15,952 nucleotides of DNA. Origin: Synergistaceae bacterium (GTDB lineage: Bacteria; Synergistota; Synergistia; Synergistales; Aminobacteriaceae). The notes beneath the pieces are model-generated. The model made no database searches. It had not been told where the DNA came from and worked only from the letters and a program-made list of their open reading frames with translations. Shown here in pieces: positions 1-6,866 of this stretch (position 1 is the first letter of the stretch; each line of letters begins with the position of its first letter). The stretch is from positions 1-15,952 of the forward strand of contig JAFVEW010000161.1 in the NCBI GenBank assembly GCA_017475805.1. The letters are read 5' to 3'. The position numbers and the translations under genes are program-made.

Positions 1-2
1 AA

Positions 3-1208
3 GCGAAGAATCCTGTTATTCATGCAGGCGGCGGAATTTTACTTGCTCAGGCTTCAAAAGAACTTGCCGCGCTTGCAGAGTTCCTTGACATTCCGATTTC
101 AAGAACGTTAATGGGTCAGGGCTGCGTCAGCGATCTTCACCCGTTAATGATCGGCCAGACAGGATTCTGGGGACTTGCTCACACTCACGAGTTCACGCTT
201 AACGCCGATGTAATTTTGGCTCTCGGAACAAGATTCGCAGAAGCGGATTCATCAAGCTGGTATCAGGGCGTAACTTTCGATCCGTCAGTAACGAAATTCC
301 TTCAGATTGATATTGATCCGTCAGAAATCGGACGCAACTATCCTGTCGAGATCGGCGCAGTAGCAGACTTGAAACTTGCTCTTGCTCAGATTCTTGAAGA
401 AGCCAAGAAGATTAAGCCCGAAGGAATTAAACGCGCAGGACTCCGTGAGAAAATCGCAAAGGCAAAGGCCGACTTCAAAGCCTCTAACGTCGAAATTTCA
501 AATGACTCACGCTTCCCGATGACACCTCAGAGAATTTTGAAAGACGTTAAAGCCGCTCTTCCTGAAGATGCTTTAATCTTCACCGACGTAGGCTGGAACA
601 AAAACGGCGTTGCTCAGCAGTTTGAGATTACAATTCCCGGCACAGTTCATCACTCATCAGGACTTGCGACAATGGGCTTCGGAGCTTCAGCAGTTCTCGG
701 CGGAAAAGTTGCAGCACCCGATAAGATTTGCCTTGCTTTAATCGGCGACGGCGGTTTCGGCGTCAATCCTACCTGCATGGCTACAGCCGTTGAACAGAGC
801 ATCGCCTGCACATGGGTCGTCATGAACAACTGCGCTTTCGGAACTATTGCAGGACTTGAGAACGCGAATTATCACACGAAATTCGGAACAGAGTTCAAGA
901 CGCCGGACGGAAAAGTTTATTCGCCGAACTGGGCAGAAGTTGCTAAGGGCTATGGCGTCGATGCTATCAGAGTCGAAAAAGCTGACGATTTCGCGCCCGC
1001 AATGAAGAAAGCTATCGAGGCCAACAAAGCTGGAAAGCCTTTCTTAGTTGAGGCAATTATGGAGAATATCGCAGTTCCTACACCTGGCTGCTGGAACATC
1101 AACGATATTTACACGCCGAGCGAGCTTGTTGCCGAAGGTAAGCTAGTTAAGAAAGAGAACGGAAAATACATTCCGCCTAGCCACGCAAAATCGCATATAA
1201 CGAAATAA
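3..1208 (+). CDS. ThDP-dependent enzyme, acetolactate synthase (IlvB) superfamily, 5'-truncated by the window edge
   Basis: The reading frame is open from base 3, so the ATG at 111 is internal and the true start lies left of the window. What is visible is the central domain (PVIHAGGG near its start, later LALGTRF and IDIDPSEIGRNYP) and the complete C-terminal ThDP-binding domain, with the motif GDG at 744-752, 24 residues, then NN at 825-830. GLATMGFGASA precedes it, as in acetolactate synthases. The N-terminal domain with the catalytic glutamate is missing. Family members decarboxylate 2-oxoacids or ligate/cleave C2 units; sulfoacetaldehyde acetyltransferase (Xsc) also belongs here. The next gene encodes a SauS-like dehydrogenase, so an aldehyde may be the shared intermediate. 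However, the segments I recall for Xsc around GTRLGPFG and GDGAWG differ from GTRFAEAD and GDGGFG here, so I do not call it xsc. Codon use is biased to C-ending codons, suggesting high expression. Family sure, substrate unknown. Confidence 0.85.
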   Translation, partial: AKNPVIHAGGGILLAQASKELAALAEFLDIPISRTLMGQGCVSDLHPLMIGQTGFWGLAHTHEFTLNADVILALGTRFAEADSSSWYQGVTFDPSVTKFLQIDIDPSEIGRNYPVEIGAVADLKLALAQILEEAKKIKPEGIKRAGLREKIAKAKADFKASNVEISNDSRFPMTPQRILKDVKAALPEDALIFTDVGWNKNGVAQQFEITIPGTVHHSSGLATMGFGASAVLGGKVAAPDKICLALIGDGGFGVNPTCMATAVEQSIACTWVVMNNCAFGTIAGLENANYHTKFGTEFKTPDGKVYSPNWAEVAKGYGVDAIRVEKADDFAPAMKKAIEANKAGKPFLVEAIMENIAVPTPGCWNINDIYTPSELVAEGKLVKKENGKYIPPSHAKSHITK

Positions 1209-1209
1209 A

Positions 1210-1240
1210 TTAGAAGTTAGGAATTAGGAGTTAGGAGTTA
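1210..1240. repeat. Tandem heptamer repeat, TTAGGAR type, copy 1
   Basis: Four consecutive 7-base units (TTAGAAG, TTAGGAA, TTAGGAG, TTAGGAG) plus a trailing TTA begin one base after the stop codon of the upstream gene. Related arrays lie at 10270-10297 and 14674-14701, all on the plus strand as written. They resemble the short tandemly repeated heptamers known from cyanobacterial intergenic DNA, but I assign no function. Confidence 0.8.
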
Positions 1241-1262
1241 AAAGACAAGAGCTCCTTTCTCC
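1227..1262 (+). promoter_or_regulatory. Imperfect intercistronic hairpin followed by TTTT
   Basis: GGAGTTAGGAG (1227-1237) can pair with CTCCTTTCTCC (1252-1262), giving 4 bp, a T-T/T-T internal loop, then 5 bp around a 14-base loop; TTTT follows at 1263-1266. The 5' arm is made of the heptamer repeat. It could act as a weak terminator or a processing site that sets different levels for the two flanking genes. Pairing is read from sequence only; no energy was computed. Confidence 0.4.
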
Positions 1263-1304
1263 TTTTGGCTAAATAAAATTTTTGAAGGGAGTAAAATTTT
1301 TACA

Positions 1305-2786
1305 ATGGCACATCATGAAGTAACACCTGAAGAAATCGCAATGCTTGAAGAAATGGTCAAAAAGGCCAGAGTTGCCGCTGACGTCATCGCGACATACGAT
1401 CAGGAAAGAGTAGACCGTCTTTGCAGAGCTATCTGCGCCGCTCTTTACCCGTTAAAAGTTTGGGGCAAAATTTGCGACGAAGCCGTTGATGAAACAAGAC
1501 TCGGCGACAAAGTTACAAAACGCAACAAACGCAACAAACTTAAATTAATCCTTCGCGACTGTTTACGTCAGAAGAGCGTCGGCATCATCGAGTCAGACCC
1601 TGTAAAAGGTCTTGTGAAATACGCAAAGCCCGTCGGAGTCATTGCAACACTCGTCCCGACAACTAACCCTTGCGTAACTCCTGCCGGTCAGGCTATCTAT
1701 GCCGTTAAAGCCCGCGACGTTCTTATCTGCTCACCACACCCAAGAGCGAAGAAAATCACAACAAAGACCGTCAACATGATTCGCGATGTTTTAGTCCGTG
1801 AAGGCGCACCTGCGGATATTATTCAGGTAATCGAAGAGCCGAGCATCACTCTCACTCAGGAATTAATGAAGATGGTTGACCTCGTCATCGCTACGGGCGG
1901 CCGTCCTATGGTTAAGTCAGCTTACTCAGCAGGCGTTCCGGCTTACGGTTCAGGCGCAGGAAACTCAACAGTAATCGTTGATAACACCGCCAACACCAAA
2001 GAACGCGCTTATGAAGCCGCAATGAACACAAGAATTTCAAAATGCGCTGACTTCGGCTCAGGCTGTTCATGCGACGGTAACTTAATCGTTCACGAGTCAG
2101 TTTATGACAATTTCGTTGAAGGTCTCGTAAAAGAGGGTGCTTATATCCCGACATGGGAAGAGGCCGAGAAAATTAAGAAAGTTATGTGGGACGAAACAGG
2201 CCACAGACTTCCCGACACAGTCGCAATTTCAGCTCAGGCTCTTGCAAAAGCAGCTGGCTTTGAAATCCCTGCAGACCGTAAATTCATCGCTGTTCCTAAT
2301 AATGGACAAAAAGAGGGCTTCACGATCAACAACGCTGAAGACATTAAGAAGTGCATCGGCAAAGAACATTTCTTCTCAACAGAGAAATTAACGACCCTCT
2401 TAACGCTCTTCAAATACGGCGGCGAGTTCCAGACAGCACTCGACATCATGCTCACGATTTTCGACAAGTCAGGCGGAAAAGGACACTCCTGCGGACTTTA
2501 CTCATTCGATGACGATCATATTCATCGTCTTGGAATGTGCGCACCTGTTTCACGCTGCATGATTCGCCAGCCTAACAACCGCGGCAACGCCGGAAGTGCA
2601 ACAAACGGAATGCCTCCTACCAACTCAATGGGCTGCGGCACATGGGGCGGAAACATCGTCAGCGAAAACATCACCCTTAAGCACTACATGAACACAACAT
2701 GGGTAGCGCGTCCTATTCTTGAAGATATGCCTTCACTTCAGGCTCTGTTCGGCGAGTTCTACGAAGAAGGAATGGACGAAGAATAG
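1305..2786 (+). CDS. CoA-acylating aldehyde dehydrogenase, sulfoacetaldehyde dehydrogenase (SauS) type
   Basis: A 493-residue aldehyde dehydrogenase of the acylating branch (AdhE N-terminal domain, EutE/PduP, SauS). It should interconvert an aldehyde plus CoA and NAD(P)+ with an acyl-CoA. Visible landmarks are KPVGVIATLVPTTNP (108-122), the cofactor region GSGAGNSTVIVD (215-226), C254 as the probable catalytic cysteine in FGSGCSCD, and a C-terminal block with GHSCG (393-397) and GCGTWGGN (443-450). These C-terminal motifs match what I remember of SauS, which makes sulfoacetyl-CoA in sulfoacetate and taurine-type sulfonate metabolism; other aldehydes are not excluded. The start is the ATG preceded by AAGGGAG (1285-1291), spacing 13. 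It follows the ThDP enzyme by 96 bases and ends before a strong terminator, so the two probably form the end of one operon. C-ending codons are favoured, suggesting high expression. Confidence 0.85.
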   Translation: MAHHEVTPEEIAMLEEMVKKARVAADVIATYDQERVDRLCRAICAALYPLKVWGKICDEAVDETRLGDKVTKRNKRNKLKLILRDCLRQKSVGIIESDPVKGLVKYAKPVGVIATLVPTTNPCVTPAGQAIYAVKARDVLICSPHPRAKKITTKTVNMIRDVLVREGAPADIIQVIEEPSITLTQELMKMVDLVIATGGRPMVKSAYSAGVPAYGSGAGNSTVIVDNTANTKERAYEAAMNTRISKCADFGSGCSCDGNLIVHESVYDNFVEGLVKEGAYIPTWEEAEKIKKVMWDETGHRLPDTVAISAQALAKAAGFEIPADRKFIAVPNNGQKEGFTINNAEDIKKCIGKEHFFSTEKLTTLLTLFKYGGEFQTALDIMLTIFDKSGGKGHSCGLYSFDDDHIHRLGMCAPVSRCMIRQPNNRGNAGSATNGMPPTNSMGCGTWGGNIVSENITLKHYMNTTWVARPILEDMPSLQALFGEFYEEGMDEE

Positions 2787-2801
2787 AATTTGAATTTTTC
2801 G

Positions 2802-2834
2802 CAGACTCCGTGCAAAAGCGGGGTCTGTTTTTTT
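2802..2834 (+). terminator. Rho-independent terminator after the SauS-like gene
   Basis: CAGACTCCG (2802-2810) pairs with CGGGGTCTG (2819-2827) over 9 bp with one T-G wobble, around an 8-base loop, followed directly by seven T (2828-2834). It begins 15 bases after the stop codon and should end the ThDP-enzyme/dehydrogenase transcript. Confidence 0.9.
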
Positions 2835-2901
2835 ATAATGCCCGTCGTAAATCTTGAAAAAATTTATATAAAAAGTTCACAAAAAATCGTTAATTTTGCG
2901 T

Positions 2902-2907
2902 TATACT
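2902..2907 (+). promoter_or_regulatory. Candidate -10 element upstream of the threonine ammonia-lyase operon
   Basis: TATACT sits in a very AT-rich stretch between the terminator at 2834 and the first gene of the next operon. The nearest -35-like hexamer, TTCACA at 2876-2881, is 20 bases away, longer than usual, so only the -10 is reasonably convincing. A promoter is expected here because of the terminator upstream. Confidence 0.4.
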
Positions 2908-2922
2908 ATCTAAATATTTTTT

Positions 2923-2975
2923 ATGAGGTGTGATGATTTTTTAGAATGAGAAGAGAAGATGAATATAAATGCTGA
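2923..2975 (+). other. Two overlapping mini-ORFs leading into the threonine ammonia-lyase start
   Basis: An ATG at 2923 opens an 8-codon frame (MRCDDFLE, stop 2947-2949). Its end overlaps an ATG at 2946 that opens a 9-codon frame (MRREDEYKC, stop 2973-2975). That second stop overlaps the start of the enzyme gene at 2969 in the arrangement ATGCTGA. The peptides are not rich in Ile, Val, Leu or Thr, so a classical branched-chain attenuator is not supported. The arrangement may be chance or translational coupling. Confidence 0.2.
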
Positions 2976-4174
2976 CGCTTGACAAAGTTTATCACGCAGC
3001 TTACATACTTAGAGAATGTGCAAGGAGAACAGATTTAATTGCTGCGCCTCTGCTCAGTGAGACGCATAATTTATATCTCAAAACAGAAAATTTACAAGTT
3101 ACAGGGAGCTTCAAGTTACGCGGAGCTTATTATAAAATTTCGCAGCTTTCTGACGAGGAAAAATCTCACGGCATAGTGGCATGTTCAGCGGGTAATCATG
3201 CTCAAGGTGTAGCTATGGCGGCAAGCCGTAAGGGCATTAAATCAACGATCTGTATGCCTGACAGTGCGCCGGTTATGAAGGTTGAAAACACCCGCCGTCT
3301 TGGAGCTAATATTGAGCTTGTAAAAGGTGCTTATGATGACGCCCACGATAGAGCTGTAGAAATCGCTGACGAACAAGGCGCGACGTTTATTCACCCTTAT
3401 GATGACGATTTTGTAATCGCAGGGCAGGCTACTATAGGACTTGAAATTTTAGATCAGCTTGAAGACGTTGAGGCAATTATTGTTCCGATCGGCGGCGGTG
3501 GCTTAATTTCAGGAGTTGCTTTTGCCGCGAAATCTCTTAAGCCCAATATAAAAGTCTACGGTGTTCAAGCAGCTGGCGCGCCTTCTATGTATAACTCTTT
3601 TAAGAATAATAAGCGAGAAGTTTTAGATAGCGTCTCTACATTCGCGGATGGAATAGCGGTTAAAAATCCCGGCGAAAATACGTTCGAGATAATTTCAAAA
3701 TATGTTGATGATATTGTCTGTGTTTCAGAAGACGAAATCGCGGCGGCTATATTAGCTTTAATCGAGAAGCAGAAATTAATCGCTGAAGGCGCGGGAGCTG
3801 TCCCTGTTGCTGCTGCAATGTTCCATAAACTGCCGATTGAGAATAAAAAAACAGTCTGCGTAGTTTCCGGCGGCAATATTGATGTTAATATTCTTTCACG
3901 AGTAATAACTCGCGGCCTTATGATGACAGGGCGAAATGTCAATTTAACTATTGAACTTGTCGACAAGCCCGGCCAGCTTCAGCAAGTTTCTGAAATAATC
4001 GCCCGATGCGGCGCAAATGTTGTTTCGGTCTACTATGATCACGGCGACACTAACATGGCCATAAACTCCTGCTTCTTAAAATTAGCTCTCGAAACGCGGG
4101 ACAGCGAACAAATTGAAGCTATCAGACGTGAACTTGCCAGCGAGGGTTTTAGAGTTGTAACGGAAAGAGTTTAG
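2969..4174 (+). CDS. ilvA: Threonine ammonia-lyase (threonine dehydratase) with C-terminal ACT domain
   Basis: This 401-residue PLP enzyme deaminates L-threonine to 2-oxobutanoate and ammonia, either as the first step of isoleucine synthesis or for threonine catabolism. The PLP lysine is K49 in GSFKLRGA. SAGNHAQG (73-80), the phosphate-binding glycine loop GGGG (175-178) and SGGNID (300-305) are the other family motifs. Residues about 326-401, starting NLTIELVDKPGQL, form one ACT domain, as in the roughly 400-residue bacterial form; long IlvA has two ACT-like units, so catabolic (TdcB-like) and biosynthetic roles both remain possible. The ribosome binding site is weak (GAGAAGAG around 2948-2955) and the start overlaps a mini-ORF stop. 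It is the first gene of a tight run with the M23 peptidase, a coiled-coil protein and glyQS. Confidence 0.92.
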   Translation: MLTLDKVYHAAYILRECARRTDLIAAPLLSETHNLYLKTENLQVTGSFKLRGAYYKISQLSDEEKSHGIVACSAGNHAQGVAMAASRKGIKSTICMPDSAPVMKVENTRRLGANIELVKGAYDDAHDRAVEIADEQGATFIHPYDDDFVIAGQATIGLEILDQLEDVEAIIVPIGGGGLISGVAFAAKSLKPNIKVYGVQAAGAPSMYNSFKNNKREVLDSVSTFADGIAVKNPGENTFEIISKYVDDIVCVSEDEIAAAILALIEKQKLIAEGAGAVPVAAAMFHKLPIENKKTVCVVSGGNIDVNILSRVITRGLMMTGRNVNLTIELVDKPGQLQQVSEIIARCGANVVSVYYDHGDTNMAINSCFLKLALETRDSEQIEAIRRELASEGFRVVTERV

Positions 4175-4207
4175 TATTTTAAGAGTTTTAAGAAAGGAGA
4201 GGACAGA

Positions 4208-5596
4208 ATGAAAATAACGAAAAAAATTTTTGCGGGATTTATATTTACGCTAATTTTTACAAATATTTTGCACGCTGCTAACGCTAAATGGGAGACATTA
4301 GTTTTTTCTGAAGATATTAATATGAGCTTTATGGAGCTTGATAGATATTGTATGCTTCACGATGTTTCTGTTGCTGATGTTCTATGGGCAAACAGCCTTG
4401 AAAATTCTGCAGATATTAAGGCCGGAACCTCTATTTATCTTCCGAATAATCAAGCCGATTTATTAGCGATATGGCAAAATCAGGGAGCTTGGAAACCTAC
4501 GGCTTTAGTTCCCGTAACGAGTGCCGCAGCCGCAAATAAAATCGCTGTCGAACACGAAAAGAAAGTCGAGGCAAAAAAAGAAAAAATAAATTCTCAAGCT
4601 CCAGCAGCTCCGCATATTTCAGGCCACGTTACGCCCTTGGAAGAAAATTTATTTGACCCTAAAGAAAGCGCGGAAATTCAAACAAAATTAAAAGAGTTAA
4701 TGACTGAAAGCTCACAGACAAAAGTTACGGAAGCTCCTGCCCATAAGCCTCAAGCTGTAAAAGCTGAAATTAAAAGCGAGACGGCAAAAGTTAATCCTAA
4801 ATTCCCTGAAATAATTACAGATATGAAAGTTTCGCCTTCTAACAATGCTAATAAAACTGAAAGGCCGGAAGACGCTATAGCAAAAATGGCCAAGCCCGAT
4901 AAAAATTTAATGGAAACGCCTAAAAAATCAGCGGCAAATTCAAACACTGACCCTTTAATAGTTTTTTCACCGAATGGCGATTCGGCTCACGGACCTATGA
5001 GATTATTAATAGTCGGCGACAAAGTTGAAGTCGTAAGGATACCAGAGAATGCCGCGCCTAAAAAGCCGAGCGTTGCTGATTTAGACCATGTCTTTGGAAC
5101 GACGCCGGGCTATTTATCTTATAATTTTGATGATTTACCTAAGAGCAATAATTACACGATTAATTTAAGAAATTTAGGCGGAAAAATGATGTGGCCCGTT
5201 GACGGTAAAGTCTCGTCATTTTTTGGAATGAGAGGCAGCCGCAAGCATGAAGGAATTGATATTCCAATGCCGGAAGGAACGCCGATTAGAGCAGCTAAAA
5301 ACGGCGTAGTAGCCCGCACCGGCAATAATTCAACGATGGGATTTCGAGGGTACGGGAATTTTATTTTAGTTGATCACGGCGGCGGCCTTCAAAGTTTTTA
5401 TGCTCATTGCTCAAAAGTCGGAGTATCTCAAGGACAAAGAATTATGCAAGGCCAAGTTATAGGCTATGTCGGCTCAACAGGACGCTCAACAGCTAACCAC
5501 CTGCATTTTGAAGTTAGAGTGAATAACGCGAAAGTCGATCCTATTCCGTATTTAGGAGGAAACACTCATTTAGCTTCTAATAATAAGAAAAAATAA
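4208..5596 (+). CDS. Secreted murein hydrolase/activator: LysM-like domain plus M23 (LytM) metallopeptidase
   Basis: The 462-residue protein has a signal peptide (1-26, ending HAANA), a LysM-like segment (about 28-82, ending GTSIYLP), a long low-complexity Ala/Lys/Pro/Glu linker (about 83-330) and an M23 domain (about 335-455). All catalytic residues of the family are present: H347 and D351 in HEGID, H400 in YAHC, and H431/H433 in HLHF, so it should be an active zinc endopeptidase cleaving peptidoglycan cross-bridges rather than an EnvC/NlpD-type inactive activator. It acts outside the cytoplasmic membrane, with LysM for wall binding; the linker would span the periplasm or wall. The start is clear: AAAGGAGAGG lies just before the ATG. 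It follows ilvA by 33 bases and precedes a small membrane-anchored coiled-coil gene by 14. Exact bond specificity cannot be read from sequence. Confidence 0.9.
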   Translation: MKITKKIFAGFIFTLIFTNILHAANAKWETLVFSEDINMSFMELDRYCMLHDVSVADVLWANSLENSADIKAGTSIYLPNNQADLLAIWQNQGAWKPTALVPVTSAAAANKIAVEHEKKVEAKKEKINSQAPAAPHISGHVTPLEENLFDPKESAEIQTKLKELMTESSQTKVTEAPAHKPQAVKAEIKSETAKVNPKFPEIITDMKVSPSNNANKTERPEDAIAKMAKPDKNLMETPKKSAANSNTDPLIVFSPNGDSAHGPMRLLIVGDKVEVVRIPENAAPKKPSVADLDHVFGTTPGYLSYNFDDLPKSNNYTINLRNLGGKMMWPVDGKVSSFFGMRGSRKHEGIDIPMPEGTPIRAAKNGVVARTGNNSTMGFRGYGNFILVDHGGGLQSFYAHCSKVGVSQGQRIMQGQVIGYVGSTGRSTANHLHFEVRVNNAKVDPIPYLGGNTHLASNNKKK

Positions 5597-5610
5597 TAGA
5601 GGTGTTTATC

Positions 5611-5937
5611 ATGAGTGAAATGGTAACGAAAAATGAGCTTGATATTCACTTAAAGGGCATTGATGATCGAATTAGCTTTAATGAGCATATTACGGATATA
5701 AGAATTTCAGCGATTAAAGACGCTATTGACAGTCATCTTGCCGAAACTAGAGCATTAATCGAAAAAAATGCTGCGGAAATGAGAGGAGACGTTGAACAAC
5801 TGCGCGCCGATTTTAATGATTTAAGAGGCGATGTCAAAGCTCTCAGTGCCAAAGTCGATTCTATTCAAGTAAAATTCGGCTGGTATTTAGCACTGTTCAC
5901 AGTATTAATATTTTTAGCTCAGAAATTTTTTAATTAA
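5611..5937 (+). CDS. Small coiled-coil protein with C-terminal membrane anchor, unknown function
   Basis: I do not recognise a named family. With the start at 5611 the protein has 108 residues. AGAGGTG at 5598-5604 is placed correctly for that ATG, whereas the in-frame GTG at 5602 lies inside the ribosome binding site. Residues about 5-85 are charged and heptad-like (repeated L/I/V spacing, with RGDVEQLRADFNDLRGDVKAL as the clearest part); residues about 88-105 form one hydrophobic segment followed by only three residues, which predicts a tail anchor with the coiled coil in the cytoplasm. It sits between the M23 peptidase and glyQ, 14 and 18 bases away, so it is cotranscribed with them. A role with the cell-wall enzyme is conceivable but not shown. 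A similarly built small protein is coded at 15349-15690. Confidence 0.75.
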   Translation: MSEMVTKNELDIHLKGIDDRISFNEHITDIRISAIKDAIDSHLAETRALIEKNAAEMRGDVEQLRADFNDLRGDVKALSAKVDSIQVKFGWYLALFTVLIFLAQKFFN

Positions 5938-5955
5938 AAAAGGAGAATTTTAACT

Positions 5956-6858
5956 TTGAATTTTCAAGAAATTTATTTTAGGCTCGAAAACTTTTGGAGC
6001 CGTCAGGGCTGTGTAGTTCAGCAGCCTTATGATATTGAAGTCGGTGCAGGAACAATGAACCCTGCTACAGCTTTGCGAGTTCTTGGCCCTGAACCTTGGC
6101 GGGTTGCTTACGTTGAACCCTCTCGAAGGCCGTCAGACGGTCGTTACGGCAAAAACCCGAACAGACTTCAGCATTATTATCAGTATCAAGTCATCATCAA
6201 ACCTGCTCCTGCGAATATTCAGGAACTTTATATCGAAAGTTTAGCAAGTCTCGGCATTGATCCAAATGAACATGATATTAGATTCGTTGAAGATGACTGG
6301 GAAAACCCGTCAACAGGCGCGTGGGGATTAGGCTGGGAAGTTTGGCTTGACGGAATGGAAATCACTCAATTTACATATTTCCAGCAGCTTGGCGGCCTCG
6401 ATATGGAAAACGTACCTTCTGAATTAACATACGGCATCGAAAGAATAGCTATGTATGTTCAGAAAGTCGATAATGTTTACGATTTAGAATGGTCCGGCAA
6501 TGTAAAATACGGCGATGTTCATTTACAGGGCGAAATTGAACACTCTCATTATAATTTTGAAATCGCTGATACTGAAATGTTATTCCAGCTTTTCCAGATG
6601 TATGAAGCCGAAGCCGGAAGAATTTTAGATAAAGGCTTTGTTTTACCGGCCTACGATTATGTTCTGAAGAGTTCGCACACGTTTAATTTATTAGACGCCC
6701 GAAACGCAATCAGCGTAACAGAAAGAACAGGTTATATTTCGAGAGTTAGAGCCTTAGCCTGCCGCTGCGCCGCCGCATATCGTGAACAACGCGAAAAAAT
6801 GGGCTTCCCGTTAATGGAAAAATTTGAAAACTCAACTGGAAATTATTTTGAGGAGTAA
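5956..6858 (+). CDS. glyQ: Glycyl-tRNA synthetase alpha subunit
   Basis: The alpha subunit carries the class II catalytic core of the bacterial alpha2-beta2 glycyl-tRNA synthetase, which charges tRNA-Gly with glycine. The 300-residue sequence is full length and shows the family's blocks from the N-terminus: [42 protein letters not shown] and DGRYG, plus [12 protein letters not shown] in the second half. It begins with TTG rather than ATG: AGGAG at 5941-5945 lies 10 bases before TTG 5956, and the protein then starts MNFQEIYF as expected for GlyQ. A rare start codon may temper its translation relative to glyS. glyS follows after 8 bases, and the upstream gap of 18 bases leaves no space for a glycine T-box, so regulation must act at the operon promoter, if anywhere. 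Confidence 0.97.
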   Translation: MNFQEIYFRLENFWSRQGCVVQQPYDIEVGAGTMNPATALRVLGPEPWRVAYVEPSRRPSDGRYGKNPNRLQHYYQYQVIIKPAPANIQELYIESLASLGIDPNEHDIRFVEDDWENPSTGAWGLGWEVWLDGMEITQFTYFQQLGGLDMENVPSELTYGIERIAMYVQKVDNVYDLEWSGNVKYGDVHLQGEIEHSHYNFEIADTEMLFQLFQMYEAEAGRILDKGFVLPAYDYVLKSSHTFNLLDARNAISVTERTGYISRVRALACRCAAAYREQREKMGFPLMEKFENSTGNYFEE

Positions 6859-6866
6859 TCTACAAC

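Noticed and set aside
111..125. ATG at 111 as the start of the first gene
   Set aside because: The frame is open upstream to base 3 and encodes typical central-domain sequence (PVIHAGGG), so the gene is cut by the window edge.
3..1208. Firm assignment of the first gene as xsc
   Set aside because: The motifs around the ThDP site and central domain differ from what I recall of Xsc, and the N-terminal domain is not in the window.
1210..1240. CRISPR array or insertion-sequence end at the heptamer repeats
   Set aside because: Units are 7 bases with no spacers, no inverted terminal repeats and no transposase nearby.
3565..3966. 133-codon open frame on the minus strand inside ilvA, and similar long antisense frames in sauS, glyS and ileS
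   Set aside because: They are antisense shadows of well-supported enzymes, with no ribosome binding sites and no recognisable protein features.
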